Of a stretch of DNA of 64,000 bases, positions 1 to 8,816 are shown one piece after another. The DNA is from Halorussus aquaticus (GTDB lineage: Archaea > Halobacteriota > Halobacteria > Halobacteriales > Haladaptataceae), in the NCBI RefSeq assembly GCF_024218795.1, contig NZ_CP100402.1:62001-126000 (forward strand), written 5' to 3'. Below the pieces are notes generated by a model. That model searched no databases. It was not told where the DNA came from and saw only the letters and a list, made by a program, of their open reading frames with translations. The stretch's first letter is position 1; each line of letters opens with the position of its first letter. Position numbers and translations under genes: made by a program.

Positions 1-234
1 GAGCGCGACGTCGGCGTTTTGTCTGGTAAACCTGTCAATACGGATCGTCTCGTCGTCCCAGTCCTCGAAGTCGGTTTGCTTTACCCTCGCGACAGTCGTG
101 GTACTGCCCTCAATGGTCACGAACCCACCGGGCGTGAGCCGTAGTGTCTCAAGCACGGCAGGGGACAGTCGGGCAATCCCCTGTCCGGTATCGTTTGCGT
201 AGGCTTTCCTGACTTGGAGTTGGATGTCGCTCAT
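1..234 (-). CDS. CDC48/VAT-type AAA ATPase, N-terminal part only
   Basis: The 78 codons visible begin MSDIQLQVRKAYANDTGQGI and continue with ARLSPAVLETLRLTPGG. This matches the double-psi barrel N-domain of archaeal CDC48/VAT ATPases, which unfold and segregate protein substrates as hexamers in the cytoplasm. The start ATG is the complement of 232-234. The rest of the gene, including both AAA domains, lies beyond the left edge, so it is unknown whether the gene is complete. Other AAA proteins with the same N-domain are possible. Confidence 0.8.
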   Translation of the reverse strand, partial: MSDIQLQVRKAYANDTGQGIARLSPAVLETLRLTPGGFVTIEGSTTTVARVKQTDFEDWDDETIRIDRFTRQNADVAL

Positions 235-309
235 GCTCTCACGCGATTCAAATACAGGTAGAAGAGTTTCGGAGACCAGTACTGAAAAAGGGTACGGACA
301 CCCCGAAAA

Positions 310-825
310 TCACTCTGCTTGGGACGTTGTTCTGACCTCGTACGCGACAGTACGAAGCTGTTCGAGTTGTGGCTCCGTATGGCCAATAATCCGCACGTCA
401 GCCAGCGAAGTGGGTTTGAACGCCCAAATTTCCTCACAGATAAGTCGGGCGCCTGCCTCGAATTCATAGCCGCCACCACCACAGCCGAGGACTGGAAGGA
501 CGAGCGATCGACAATCTAGCGCATCAGCCTGTTCAAGTACGGTCTGAGTTGCATTACGAATGCTCTGCTCCGCTGCGTTGCCCTCATCGGGACTCGATAT
601 CGCATGGAGCAGGTAAATTGCGTTAAGCCCATGTGGGTCAGTGACAATTACATCACCACCGGACACCGGTCGATGCTGATTAATCTCGTCCATTATCGGA
701 CCACGTGCCTGTTCGCAGATCGCGCCACTGACACCACAGTCCATCGAAGAATTCGGACTCATTGAATTCACGAGTGCATGGGCCGTCGCCTCAGTAATAG
801 TCCCCTGGTCCAAGGCAAACTGCAT
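310..825 (-). CDS. Macro-domain (ADP-ribose-binding) protein
   Basis: A 171-residue single macro domain. The first loop reads ALVNSMSPNSSMDCGVSGAI, equivalent to the usual NAAN...GGGVDGAI region, and the second binding loop is LPVLGCGGGGYEFEAGARL. Family members bind ADP-ribose or hydrolyse ADP-ribose-1''-phosphate, protein-ADP-ribose or O-acetyl-ADP-ribose. The usual Asn-Ala-Ala-Asn is degenerate (NSMSPN), so activity is uncertain. A longer in-frame start exists, but MQFALDQG at 825 fits the family and has a TATA-like CTTTACTT about 28 nt upstream, suggesting a leaderless transcript. A second, broken macro gene lies at 2232, and NAD-salvage genes follow, so an ADP-ribose/NAD role is plausible. 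Confidence 0.75.
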   Translation of the reverse strand: MQFALDQGTITEATAHALVNSMSPNSSMDCGVSGAICEQARGPIMDEINQHRPVSGGDVIVTDPHGLNAIYLLHAISSPDEGNAAEQSIRNATQTVLEQADALDCRSLVLPVLGCGGGGYEFEAGARLICEEIWAFKPTSLADVRIIGHTEPQLEQLRTVAYEVRTTSQAE

Positions 826-1251
826 AGTGAATATAGGGGAGAGGGAAGTAAAGGCTGTGGCTATTGGTATGGTCTGATATGCATGGCCCGTTATGGCACT
901 GTAGGTATTGGTCCTTTCGAAAACGGATATCTCTATTGGCAAAATTCCGAATATCCGTTAGAACGTGACTTGTCAGTCGTGACCGCACTCAGGACATTTG
1001 AAGCGCAGAACCCTGTTGCATCACTGTTGGGAGTAGTCCTCATCTTCTCCATCACACGAGTGTCATAAGTAGTTATATTCCTGATGCAAAATGCTCACAT
1101 CTAGTAATTAAATCATTAGATATACTTTAATTAGTAATTTGAAACTAAAAAACTAGATAACCATAGGGGTCGCGCCTTGAGGTACCCGGCCTCCACCTGT
1201 AAGAATGTCTGACGGAAACCAGCGAGCATGGCGCTGTTCGCCGACAAAGGA
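826..1251. other. Intergenic stretch, AT-rich in the middle
   Basis: No convincing coding frame. The part from about 1070 to 1160 is much richer in A+T than its surroundings and holds the inverted repeat listed separately. Confidence 0.5.
1102..1136. repeat. Near-perfect AT-rich inverted repeat
   Basis: TAGTAATTAAA (1102-1112) and TTTAATTAGTA (1126-1136) pair at 10 of 11 positions around a 13-nt spacer. The repeat sits between two minus-strand genes in an AT-rich patch. It could be an operator or a transcript-end hairpin; nothing decides between these. Confidence 0.4.
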
Positions 1252-2079
1252 TTAGAATGCTAACTCCTGGAATGTCCAATCAGTTGGAAGCTCTTTAGCA
1301 ATCCCTGTCTCCTCTACGAGCGTCCGAAGTTGCTCCTCAACAGTGGCGTCCCACTCAAATTCATCAGCGTAGTCCTCAATCGTAGACCAGAATCGCGGCA
1401 CAGTCGGTCGATACTTCTTGCTATCAGGGCCGACGAGACACTCAAGGAGGAATCGATCCTCAGTGACGTCTCGTTCCGGTGCTAGGGGAACTGTGAACGC
1501 GAGAGACTCCTCTGTAATCAGTTGGCGAAGTAACTCCGTAGCGGCATGCTGATCTGCATAAAACGCGTGTTCGAGCGTTTGCTGGACCCACCACGGTTTG
1601 TCCACAACGACTTCGCGGAGATACGCTGTCACGGAATGAGTGGGGTGTGCAATTCCCCATCCATAGCAGTGCGCTTCCGTCTGCGCCAATTTGTGATCGT
1701 ACTGCCCTGAAAAGGCACGGAGATACTTGAGCGCTATTTCAGGGACCGTGGTAATACCGTCCTGTATGCGCGTTCGAATGATGAATCGCCCAACGACGTT
1801 CACCACGATATGACTACAGTATGGGACAAGGAGGTTCTTACTAGGGTTGTACTGTCTAATCACCTCTTCGAGGATTTCCCATCCCTCACATTGCACAGTC
1901 TCGTCAAGTAACGAAACTAAGGGTTGGTAGTATCGCCAACAAATATCTCGGTATTGCCGACTAGAGTTTGACCTCGTTACAATAGTTTCTAAAGCCGTAT
2001 TGTAGGATGAGAGCGCAGTAAGGGTAGTTTTAGGATTGTTCGGTTGCGCTTCTTGGAGTACTTGTTCTAAATCGGTCAC
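1252..2079 (-). CDS. Hypothetical protein
   Basis: A 275-residue open frame with normal acidic haloarchaeal composition. I do not recognise the family. The protein looks soluble and helical with no signal peptide, no long hydrophobic segment and no obvious catalytic motif. Its length and codon use support a real gene. It lies between the two macro-domain genes, and the downstream side holds the AT-rich repeat. No operon partner is evident. Confidence 0.6.
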   Translation of the reverse strand: MTDLEQVLQEAQPNNPKTTLTALSSYNTALETIVTRSNSSRQYRDICWRYYQPLVSLLDETVQCEGWEILEEVIRQYNPSKNLLVPYCSHIVVNVVGRFIIRTRIQDGITTVPEIALKYLRAFSGQYDHKLAQTEAHCYGWGIAHPTHSVTAYLREVVVDKPWWVQQTLEHAFYADQHAATELLRQLITEESLAFTVPLAPERDVTEDRFLLECLVGPDSKKYRPTVPRFWSTIEDYADEFEWDATVEEQLRTLVEETGIAKELPTDWTFQELAF

Positions 2080-2231
2080 ACTTCACCTCCCGAATCGGCT
2101 AGACGTAAGGAAGTAGGCTGTAATGAAACGGTCGGACTATAGACCAAATAGTGTAGCATGAGAAACTGTAATATAATCGAAAACCAAACATCCCTTTGCC
2201 GTTTTAGGGAATTGAATCCTATCGAACACCG

Positions 2232-2734
2232 ATGGATGTGACTGTCGTTCATGGGGACATCGCGGTCCAGAGTACTGACGCCCTCGTGAACGCAGCGTCC
2301 ACCTCACTCGAGATGGGGAGCGGCGTCGCTGGTGCGCTTCTACGGGCAGCGAATGCCCACTCGAACGTGACGCAGTCGCCAAGGGACCAATCGAGTTAGG
2401 AGACGTGGTGGTGACCGACGCCTACGAGTTGGATGCCGAGTACGTCGTCCACGCGGCAGCGATGGCACATTCTGGACCGCATTGACTCGCGATGCTGACG
2501 AGCATTTGGGACACAACGCGGCATAGTCTCGAAATAGCCGACTACTTCGACTGTAATTCGGTCGTGTTTCCGTTGCTTGGATGCGGTTCCGGCGGCGTCC
2601 ACACGCACGAGGGGGCACAACTAATCTGTGAGGAAATCTGGGACTACGAATCGACAAATCTCACGGACGTACGCGTCATCGGGTACTCGGACCGCGAGGT
2701 TGGGATTCTCGAAGACATTGTTAGTAATGAGTAG
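2232..2734 (+). pseudogene. Frameshifted macro-domain gene
   Basis: Reading in three frames restores a macro-domain protein. Frame one gives MDVTVVHGDIAVQSTDALVN, ending at a stop after a shift near 2350. Frame two gives RDAVAKGPIELGDVVVTDAY and stops near 2484. Frame three gives CNSVVFPLLGCGSGGVHTHE and runs to the stop at 2732-2734. The second ADP-ribose loop (PLLGCGSGG) and the C-terminal helix are still clear, so decay is recent or slow. It is a diverged paralogue of the intact gene at 310-825. At least two indels are needed, so a single sequencing error does not explain it. Confidence 0.75.
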
Positions 2735-2782
2735 CAATGGTGAATGTCGACCACTTACGGATGGACGGTATCCGGGGGTCCC

Positions 2783-3355
2783 TTAGTGGAATTCAATTGC
2801 AGCGCGGTCAGTCACCTCACCGAAGAGCCAATCGGCATGGTCAACGGCATACTCCCGGTGGTCTTCTTCGATGAAGCCGAGTGCGTCCTCGACGACGACG
2901 GGGCGGTAGTCGCGGAGTCCTGCACTGCCGGCGGTGTGAAGGACGCAGACGTTCGCCAGTGTACCGCAGATGAGCAGGTCGTCGATGCCGTGAGTATCGA
3001 GGTAGCCCTCGAGGTCGGTCCGATAGAAGGCGTGGTAGGTGTGTTTGACGACGACGTGATCGTCATCGCGGGCATCGAGATCATCAACGAGTACTGCGTC
3101 CCACGACCCTTCGAGGACGTGTTCGCCCCACCGTTCGAACTCGTCGTAGTAGTGATTGCCTTCGAACTGTTCGAGGGGATGCACGTCGCGCGTGAAGACG
3201 ATTGGTACGTCGGCGTCACGCCCTATCTCGATGACGTCGTTCACCGGGCCGATCGAGTTCTCGCTTGCCGGGGCGTACAGACTGCCGTCGGGATGGCAAA
3301 ACCCGTTCTGCATGTCGACGACGACGATTGCAGTGCTATTCGGGTCGTACGCCAT
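2783..3355 (-). CDS. pncA: Nicotinamidase / isochorismatase-family hydrolase
   Basis: 190 residues of the cysteine-hydrolase fold. The triad is visible as Asp in VVVDMQNGF, Lys in VVVKHTYHAF and Cys in GTLANVCVLHTA. Known nicotinamidases deamidate nicotinamide to nicotinate in the NAD salvage pathway in the cytoplasm. The neighbour on the opposite strand is a ruined nicotinate phosphoribosyltransferase, the next enzyme in that pathway, which supports the substrate assignment. Length is normal for the family. Another small amide could be the true substrate. The gene itself looks intact. Confidence 0.8.
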   Translation of the reverse strand: MAYDPNSTAIVVVDMQNGFCHPDGSLYAPASENSIGPVNDVIEIGRDADVPIVFTRDVHPLEQFEGNHYYDEFERWGEHVLEGSWDAVLVDDLDARDDDHVVVKHTYHAFYRTDLEGYLDTHGIDDLLICGTLANVCVLHTAGSAGLRDYRPVVVEDALGFIEEDHREYAVDHADWLFGEVTDRAAIEFH

Positions 3356-3538
3356 ACGAGAGAATTTGTGGTGTTTGAAGAGAAAAGTTGGCCAAAGATG
3401 GTCTTCATAGAGCGTTTCGAAACAGCATTCGATTCGTACGAGGATTTTTGTTTACGTAGTGGAGTAGATATGATCAGGAGGTGTCTCATCGCCCACCGGC
3501 AGGGCAGATGCGACACGTAGCAGGAGGGGTACGAAACT

Positions 3539-4684
3539 ATGACCCAGTTCGACATTGTTTCGGACGAGACTATCATGTCAGGGAACGCAACCGACGCGTA
3601 CTTCGATCGGACGGTTGAGACGCTCGAATATGCGGATCGCAACCCGACCGTCGTCGCCGAAATTACGGCGGACCAATTTCCGACGGGCGACTTCGAACTC
3701 TTCGCGGACGTCAAGGACGCGGACACCTCCTCGAAGGCGTGCCTGTCAATGTCGATGCACTCCCCGCAGGATACTGTTCGGTGGCGGACCGGTACTTCAG
3801 ACCGAGGGCCGCTATCTGGACTTCGAACGGTACGAGACGGCGTTACTGGGATTTCTCTCTCATGCGTCGGGAATCGCGACGAATGCACTTCGGGCGCGAT
3901 ACGCCGCTCCGGACTCGCTCGTTCTGAGTTTCGGCACACGACACGTCCACCCGGCAATCGCAGGTATGGTCGAACGGTCTGCACTCATTGCTGGCCTGGA
4001 CGGGTTCTCGCACGTAGCTACTGGAAAGATTCTCGAACGCGATGCGAGCGGCACGATGCCGCACGCGCTGCTGATTTGCTTCGGAAAGGGCAATCAGGAG
4101 GAAGCGTGGCGAGCCTTCGACGAGGCGGTCGACGCGGACGTCCCTCGGGTCGCGCTCTGTGATACGTATTCCGACGAGGTCGATGAAGTGCTCCGTGCCG
4201 CCGAGGTACTTGGTGACTCCCTCGACAGCGTTCGCTCGACACCACAAGTTCTCGACGCGGCGACTTAAGACACATCGTCCGAGAGGTTCGCTAGGAACTC
4301 GATGTTAACGGCCATGAGAACGTCAATATCTTCGTCAGTGGCGGGATGACGCCCGAAGCGATACGGGAGTTACGAGACGTTGCCGATGGCTTCGGTGTCG
4401 GCGGCTACGTCAGCAACGCAGATCCTATTGACTTTGCACTTGACATCGTCGAGGTTGACGGGACATCCGCAGCCAAGCGCGGAAAGCTCTCGGGGAAAAA
4501 GCAGGTGTATCGAACTACTGATGGCGGCCACACTGTTGGCTTGGCACACTACGAGGAATCCGCAGACGGTGAGCCACTGCTCGAACCGCTCCTTCGCGAC
4601 GGGGACCTCGTGCGGGACTTCGACCTTGACGCAGCAGTCGAGCGAGCGATGGCCGACGCAGAACGTGTTGGCTTCGACTCCTGA
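3539..4684 (+). pseudogene. pncB: Nicotinate phosphoribosyltransferase, multiply broken
   Basis: The conserved protein can be traced through several frames: FDIVSDETIMSGNATDAYFD, then HLLEGVPVNVDALPAG, then YLDFERYETALLGFLSHASG, then SSRRGDLRHIVREVR-stop-ELDVNGHENV and FVSGGMTPEAIRELRDVADG. Frame changes fall near 3720, 3777 and 4250, and a TAG at 4292-4294 replaces the tryptophan expected in REVRWELD. The intact enzyme joins nicotinate to PRPP to make nicotinate mononucleotide. With this many lesions the gene is certainly dead. The last 110 codons remain open and well conserved, so inactivation is fairly recent. Confidence 0.9.
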
Positions 4685-4723
4685 AAACGGTCCTGTAAAC
4701 GGCGTGTAGGCCGTGATTGGTGG

Positions 4724-4966
4724 TCACGCCGTCCAAGCGAGCTCGTACTCGAGCTCATACTGCTGCTCTCCCGTTTCTGAGTCTGTGAGCCGCTCGAGTT
4801 CCACTTCGAACGTCGGTTCGTCGGGAATCTCGACTGTGTGTTCTTGTTCTGTACCCTCTAGCGTGACGGAGCCGACTTCAATTTGCTCGGCGGCGTCGAT
4901 GAGCGTCTTGGCGATCTCTGACCGTGTCTGTAGGTTCTCCGTCTTGAAGAGTTGTTCTTCGGGCAT
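4724..4966 (-). CDS. Amphi-Trp domain protein
   Basis: 80 residues starting MPEEQLFKTENLQTRSEIAK and ending YELEYELAWTA. This is the layout of the small amphi-Trp domain proteins common in haloarchaea: a helix near the N-terminus, a strand-rich middle (PTFEVELERL) and a closing amphipathic strand with Trp. Function is not known for the family. The gene stands alone, convergent with the dead pncB. Confidence 0.75.
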   Translation of the reverse strand: MPEEQLFKTENLQTRSEIAKTLIDAAEQIEVGSVTLEGTEQEHTVEIPDEPTFEVELERLTDSETGEQQYELEYELAWTA

Positions 4967-5118
4967 CGATCGATGCTACGTCTGCGGATGCGATAAATAG
5001 TGTGCCTCGTTCCCATATGCCAAGAATCAATATCCGGTTATCTGTAACTAGCTGTTGGATGCGACAGTTTCGACGGCGAGACCTGTACCTCTTTGTGGTC
5101 GGCCTCTGACTATCTCGT

Positions 5119-5511
5119 ATGGTGGAAGTTCGAGCACTTACGACCGATGCCGTGGTCGTGCTCGACGGGGAAGTGCTGCTCCTCGAACGTGACCATCCTC
5201 CGTTCGACGGGTATTGGGTGCTCCCCGGTGGCGTCGTCGAACGAGACGAGACCGCACGGGAGGCGTGCGTTCGCGAAGCGAGAGAGGAGGTCGGACTCGA
5301 CGTCATGGTCGAGGAGTTCGTCGGTCTCTACGATGATCCGGACCGCGACGAGCGCGGGAACGTCAGTGCGGCGTATCGGTGTACACCCATCGCTGACGAC
5401 TCGCCGGTTCCCCGCGAAGAGGCCCGTCAGGTAGCGACGTTCGATCCGACTGACCTTCCGGAGATGGGCTTCGATCACGAACGGATCGTCACAGACGCGC
5501 TCCTTGAGTGA
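5119..5511 (+). CDS. NUDIX hydrolase
   Basis: 130 residues with a complete Nudix box: GGVVERDE, then the catalytic REAREEVGL with the metal-binding REXXEE core. Such enzymes hydrolyse nucleoside diphosphates linked to another moiety, for example ADP-ribose or modified dNTPs. The local set of macro-domain and nicotinamide genes makes ADP-ribose an attractive but unproven substrate. Start MVEVRALTTDAVVVLDGEVL fits the family. A right-end-like hairpin of an IS200/IS605 element follows 40 nt after the stop. Confidence 0.85.
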   Translation: MVEVRALTTDAVVVLDGEVLLLERDHPPFDGYWVLPGGVVERDETAREACVREAREEVGLDVMVEEFVGLYDDPDRDERGNVSAAYRCTPIADDSPVPREEARQVATFDPTDLPEMGFDHERIVTDALLE

Positions 5512-5548
5512 GATGTCAACCGTCGAAGGGACGCGGATTTACGGGAAA

Positions 5549-5592
5549 TTCGAGGCGAAAGCCTCGTCCTTTAGGGCGGGGATGAAGCCGAC
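5549..5592 (+). mobile_element. IS200/IS605-type right-end hairpin (possible omega-RNA tail)
   Basis: A perfect CGAGGC-GAAA-GCCTCG stem (5551-5566) runs into GTCCTTTAGGGCGGGGATGA. A CCTCGTCCTTTAGGGCGGGG-like hairpin is what I recall at the right ends of haloarchaeal tnpB elements, where the transcript acts as the guide RNA scaffold. No tnpB frame lies upstream; the NUDIX gene does. It is therefore read as an orphan or solo end. Confidence 0.5.
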
Positions 5593-6118
5593 AAACCCTC
5601 TACAACCGACATTATCAAGTAGTCCGGCGTCGTATCGTGCGGTAAGACAACTCGCGTAAACTCTCAATCGGAAGACTCGGGGTCGCTTCCCACTGGTACG
5701 GACGGTTCCATGCCCACCACCGGCAAACCCGGTGGGGAGTACGTGGTTCGGATTCGTTCGCCGTCCTCACAGTACCCCTACCCGTCACTGGAGACGGTCG
5801 GCAACGACCGCGCACACGAGGGGGCGACAGCATACCAAAACACGCCCCGTTCGCGGTTGCACTCCGCCCGCCATGGTGGAGTATGGTCGATGGCACGACC
5901 CGTGTCCGCCCACGTTCCAACCGTGGGTGGTTGCCCGGTATTCGGACGCCTCGGTTTAGGCGGTATTGGGTGTGGCACAAGCGGATACCGCGTCCATATC
6001 GGACGCCGAATACCCCATACCCTCGCTTGAGGGCCGACGTGTAGCGCACGAACCCGGTACTCACCACGCGGGGTGAGGAAGTTGTCTTCGGGGTAGCGTT
6101 AGACGGCCCGACGCCCCA
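5593..6118. mobile_element. TnpB-less segment between two right-end-like hairpins
   Basis: About 525 bases with no convincing coding frame, flanked by two hairpins of the same type in the same orientation. It includes the short stem ACCGG-CAAAC-CCGGT near 5720 and several GC-rich palindromic runs. It may be an internally deleted or non-autonomous IS200/IS605 derivative. It could also be unrelated DNA trapped between two independent solo ends. Confidence 0.35.
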
Positions 6119-6158
<40 letters not shown>

Positions 6159-6415
6159 TGCTGCTGTAACGTTCATTCTATTCGTTCGCGGGACGAGCGG
6201 GGTGTATCTTATCCTTGGGGGTGGCGGTGGTGGTATCCTCCTCGGATACGTCCTTCTCTGACAGTTCTGGGATGCGAAAAACACCAGCATTCACCGACAG
6301 GGCCACAGTCTTCAACTATCAGTACCGTGAACCGTGAGCTACTGAATCGACTTCGGAGTGCCGTACGGGTCAATTCGCCATAGGTGGGAGTGCTGAGCTT
6401 CAGACAATGGTAACT

Positions 6416-7816
6416 ATGAAAACCTACAGGGCAGTGTTCGCGGTCGTAATCGTCGCATGTTTGATCGTCGTCGCGAGCGCCTACGTGGCCGGATCTTCGG
6501 GAGATAACGGATTCGAAGGGAGGTCATAGACAGAGGTACTCGATGGATCTGAGCAGGTCGTCCCCGACCGTGACAACGGCACCGTCATCGGGATGGACTC
6601 AAACTCGTGGCTCGGTGCCGAAGGCGATGGTCCCCGGGGACGTGCCGAACTCGTCGCGTACGGGTCGAATGGCAGTATCCTCTACTACAACGATACCCAC
6701 ACCCGGTACTGGGACGTCGACCCCGTCTCCGGGACAAGAGCAACAGTTGAGGCTGCATACGCAGACCACATTAAGGGAAAGAACTGTCCGACTGCCGGAA
6801 AGTGGAACTACACCAAGTATGGCGTGAGCGAGGAGAGATGGAACGAGTACTACGCTCACCACAAGGAGGCGAACGCCTGCACACAGAATGGCGTCGAACG
6901 AGTCAACCTCACCACCGGTGAAGTCACGCCAATTTGGTCGCAGAAGACTCCCGGTAAAGAAGCAACTCGGTATCACGACATCGACCGAATCAATCAGTCG
7001 CACTTCGTTGTCGCTGACATCTATCTGGACCGTATCTTCATCGTCAACCAGACGAGCGGAGAAACCGTCTGGATGTGGAACGCGTCCAATACGTTCAACG
7101 CGAGCAAAACAGGTGGTCCGTTCCCCGATGACTGGACACACATCAACGACGTCGAACTCGTGAACGACGGGGAGCAGATCATGGTTAGCGTCCGGAACAA
7201 CGACCGTGTCGCCTTCATCGACCGCGATACGGGACGGATCAACGAGAGTTGGACGCTCGGCGAGGAGGACAACTACGAAATACTCAATGAGCAACACAAC
7301 CCGGACTACATTCCCAGAGAAAACGGCGGCCCCGCTGTCTTAGTTGCCGATTCGGAGAACAACCGAGTCGTCGAGTATCAGCGACGGAATGGAGAGTGGG
7401 AACAGACGTGGACATGGCAGGGCGCACGGTTACAGTGGGTCCGCGATGCCGACCGCCTGCCGAACGGTCACACCCTAATATCCGACTCGAACGGCAACCG
7501 CGTCTTCGAGGTGAACAAGCAGGGCGAGATAGTCTGGAGCACGCATGTGGGGTTCCCGTACGAAGCTGAACGGCTCGGTACGGGCGACGAGAGCACCGGC
7601 GGACCGAGTGCGGTACGGGCGAACCTTGACTCCCGCACCGGCGGACTCGCCGACCAGTTCTGGATCGGCGTCAAGGACGTGCTTCCAGGGAAGTACCTGA
7701 ACGGACTGATGTACATCACCCCGATCTGGTTGGGTGTCAGTCAGTTATTTGCCCTCCTAATAGCAGCCATAACGGGTATCGGGTGGGCGATACTGGAACT
7801 CAAGTGGAGACGATAA
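6416..7816 (+). pseudogene. Arylsulfotransferase-family protein interrupted by an in-frame TAG
   Basis: The start MKTYRAVFAVVIVACLIVVA is a membrane anchor. A TAG at 6527-6529 follows 37 codons, and the same frame then stays open for 428 codons with good family resemblance: YYNDTHTRYWDVDP, NLTTGEVTPIW, RYHDIDRINQSHFVVADIY and DWTHINDVELV. The repeats suggest the beta-propeller of haloarchaeal arylsulfotransferase (ASST) relatives, and a C-terminal hydrophobic segment ends in LELKWRR. A restart at 6593 (MDSNSWLG) would lack the anchor. Either a nonsense mutation or, less likely, stop readthrough. The PAP2 gene follows directly and may form a unit with it. Confidence 0.7.
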
Positions 7817-7827
7817 CTCTCACATCG

Positions 7828-8727
7828 ATGTTTTGGAACGGGCGAAGTCTCGGAATCACGGAGATGCTTCAAGCGTACCGAGAGGGACCGATAGTGGTCT
7901 TCTTCGCGTTGACTACCCAACTGGCCGATGTCTGGTTCATCTTTCTCCTTGGCGGGACCCTCTACGTCGCCGGAGAGGAGATGCCCCGATTGGGAATCGA
8001 TCGGCGACGGGGGCTGTTCGTGCTCGCGCTCGCCCTCACGTACGTCGCCCTCATCGGTGTCCTCAAAAACATCTTCGTGCTTCCCCGTCCCCCGGGCGCC
8101 GCTGAACCGCCTGAAATCGCATGGATTCCGTCCGTAATCGAACCAATATTCCACAGCACGGCGACTGCCTACGGACCGGGATTCCCGAGCGGTCATGCAC
8201 TCGGGAGCACGATGGTTTGGGGCGGACTGGCCCTCGTGCTTAACTGGGGGTCATACCGCACACGACTGAGCATCGCTGGAGCCGTCGTTGCGCTTGTATC
8301 CTTCTCACGACTCGCACTCGGCGTTCACTATTTGGTCGACATCGTCGTCGGCGCTGCGATCGGTGTGGTCGTACTCTGGGTTCTCTACCGACTGGCCGAC
8401 AACGGTGTTGATCCCGGAAGGGTTCTCCTCGTGGCGGTCGTAATTGGTGTAGTCGGGCTGCTTCTCGGAGTTACGTTTGACAGTGTGACAGCGGTCGGCG
8501 GTGCGGTCGGCGGATGGCTGGTCTGGCGCGGCATCGCCGATTCGACGCCAGCACATCCTACCAATCGCCAAGAAGTGGTCACCGGATTTCTCGTTCTCGG
8601 AGTGACAGCTGCCGTCTTCGGCGTGATCTATGCGCTGGAGCCTCCCCTCGTAGTGACGTTCGTCGGCGCAGCAACTGCCGCCGGGGGCGCCGTCGGTGCG
8701 CCGCTTCTCGGCGAGCGGATAGTCTAA
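7828..8727 (+). CDS. PAP2-family membrane phosphatase
   Basis: 299 residues from MFWNGRSLGITEMLQAY. The three phosphatase motifs are present: KNIFVLPRP (KX6RP), PSGH and SRLALGVHYLVD (SRX5HX3D). At least seven hydrophobic segments follow a typical membrane PAP2 layout, with an extra hydrophobic C-terminal part of about 100 residues. The family removes phosphate from lipid phosphates such as isoprenoid diphosphates or phosphatidate. A longer start at 7783 would overlap the previous gene by 34 nt; I prefer 7828, twelve nt after the upstream stop. Confidence 0.85.
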   Translation: MFWNGRSLGITEMLQAYREGPIVVFFALTTQLADVWFIFLLGGTLYVAGEEMPRLGIDRRRGLFVLALALTYVALIGVLKNIFVLPRPPGAAEPPEIAWIPSVIEPIFHSTATAYGPGFPSGHALGSTMVWGGLALVLNWGSYRTRLSIAGAVVALVSFSRLALGVHYLVDIVVGAAIGVVVLWVLYRLADNGVDPGRVLLVAVVIGVVGLLLGVTFDSVTAVGGAVGGWLVWRGIADSTPAHPTNRQEVVTGFLVLGVTAAVFGVIYALEPPLVVTFVGAATAAGGAVGAPLLGERIV

Positions 8728-8816
8728 CCTCCGCGCGTTTTTGATTTCACATCTCGGTCAGACCTGACTGGTGCCGAACATTCGGGCGACCACGATGAGG
8801 AAGGCGATTCTGTCGG

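Noticed and set aside
5615..6067. 150-codon minus-strand frame as a protein
   Set aside because: Composition is basic and Arg/Thr/Pro-rich, unlike haloarchaeal proteins, and it lies between IS-type hairpins.
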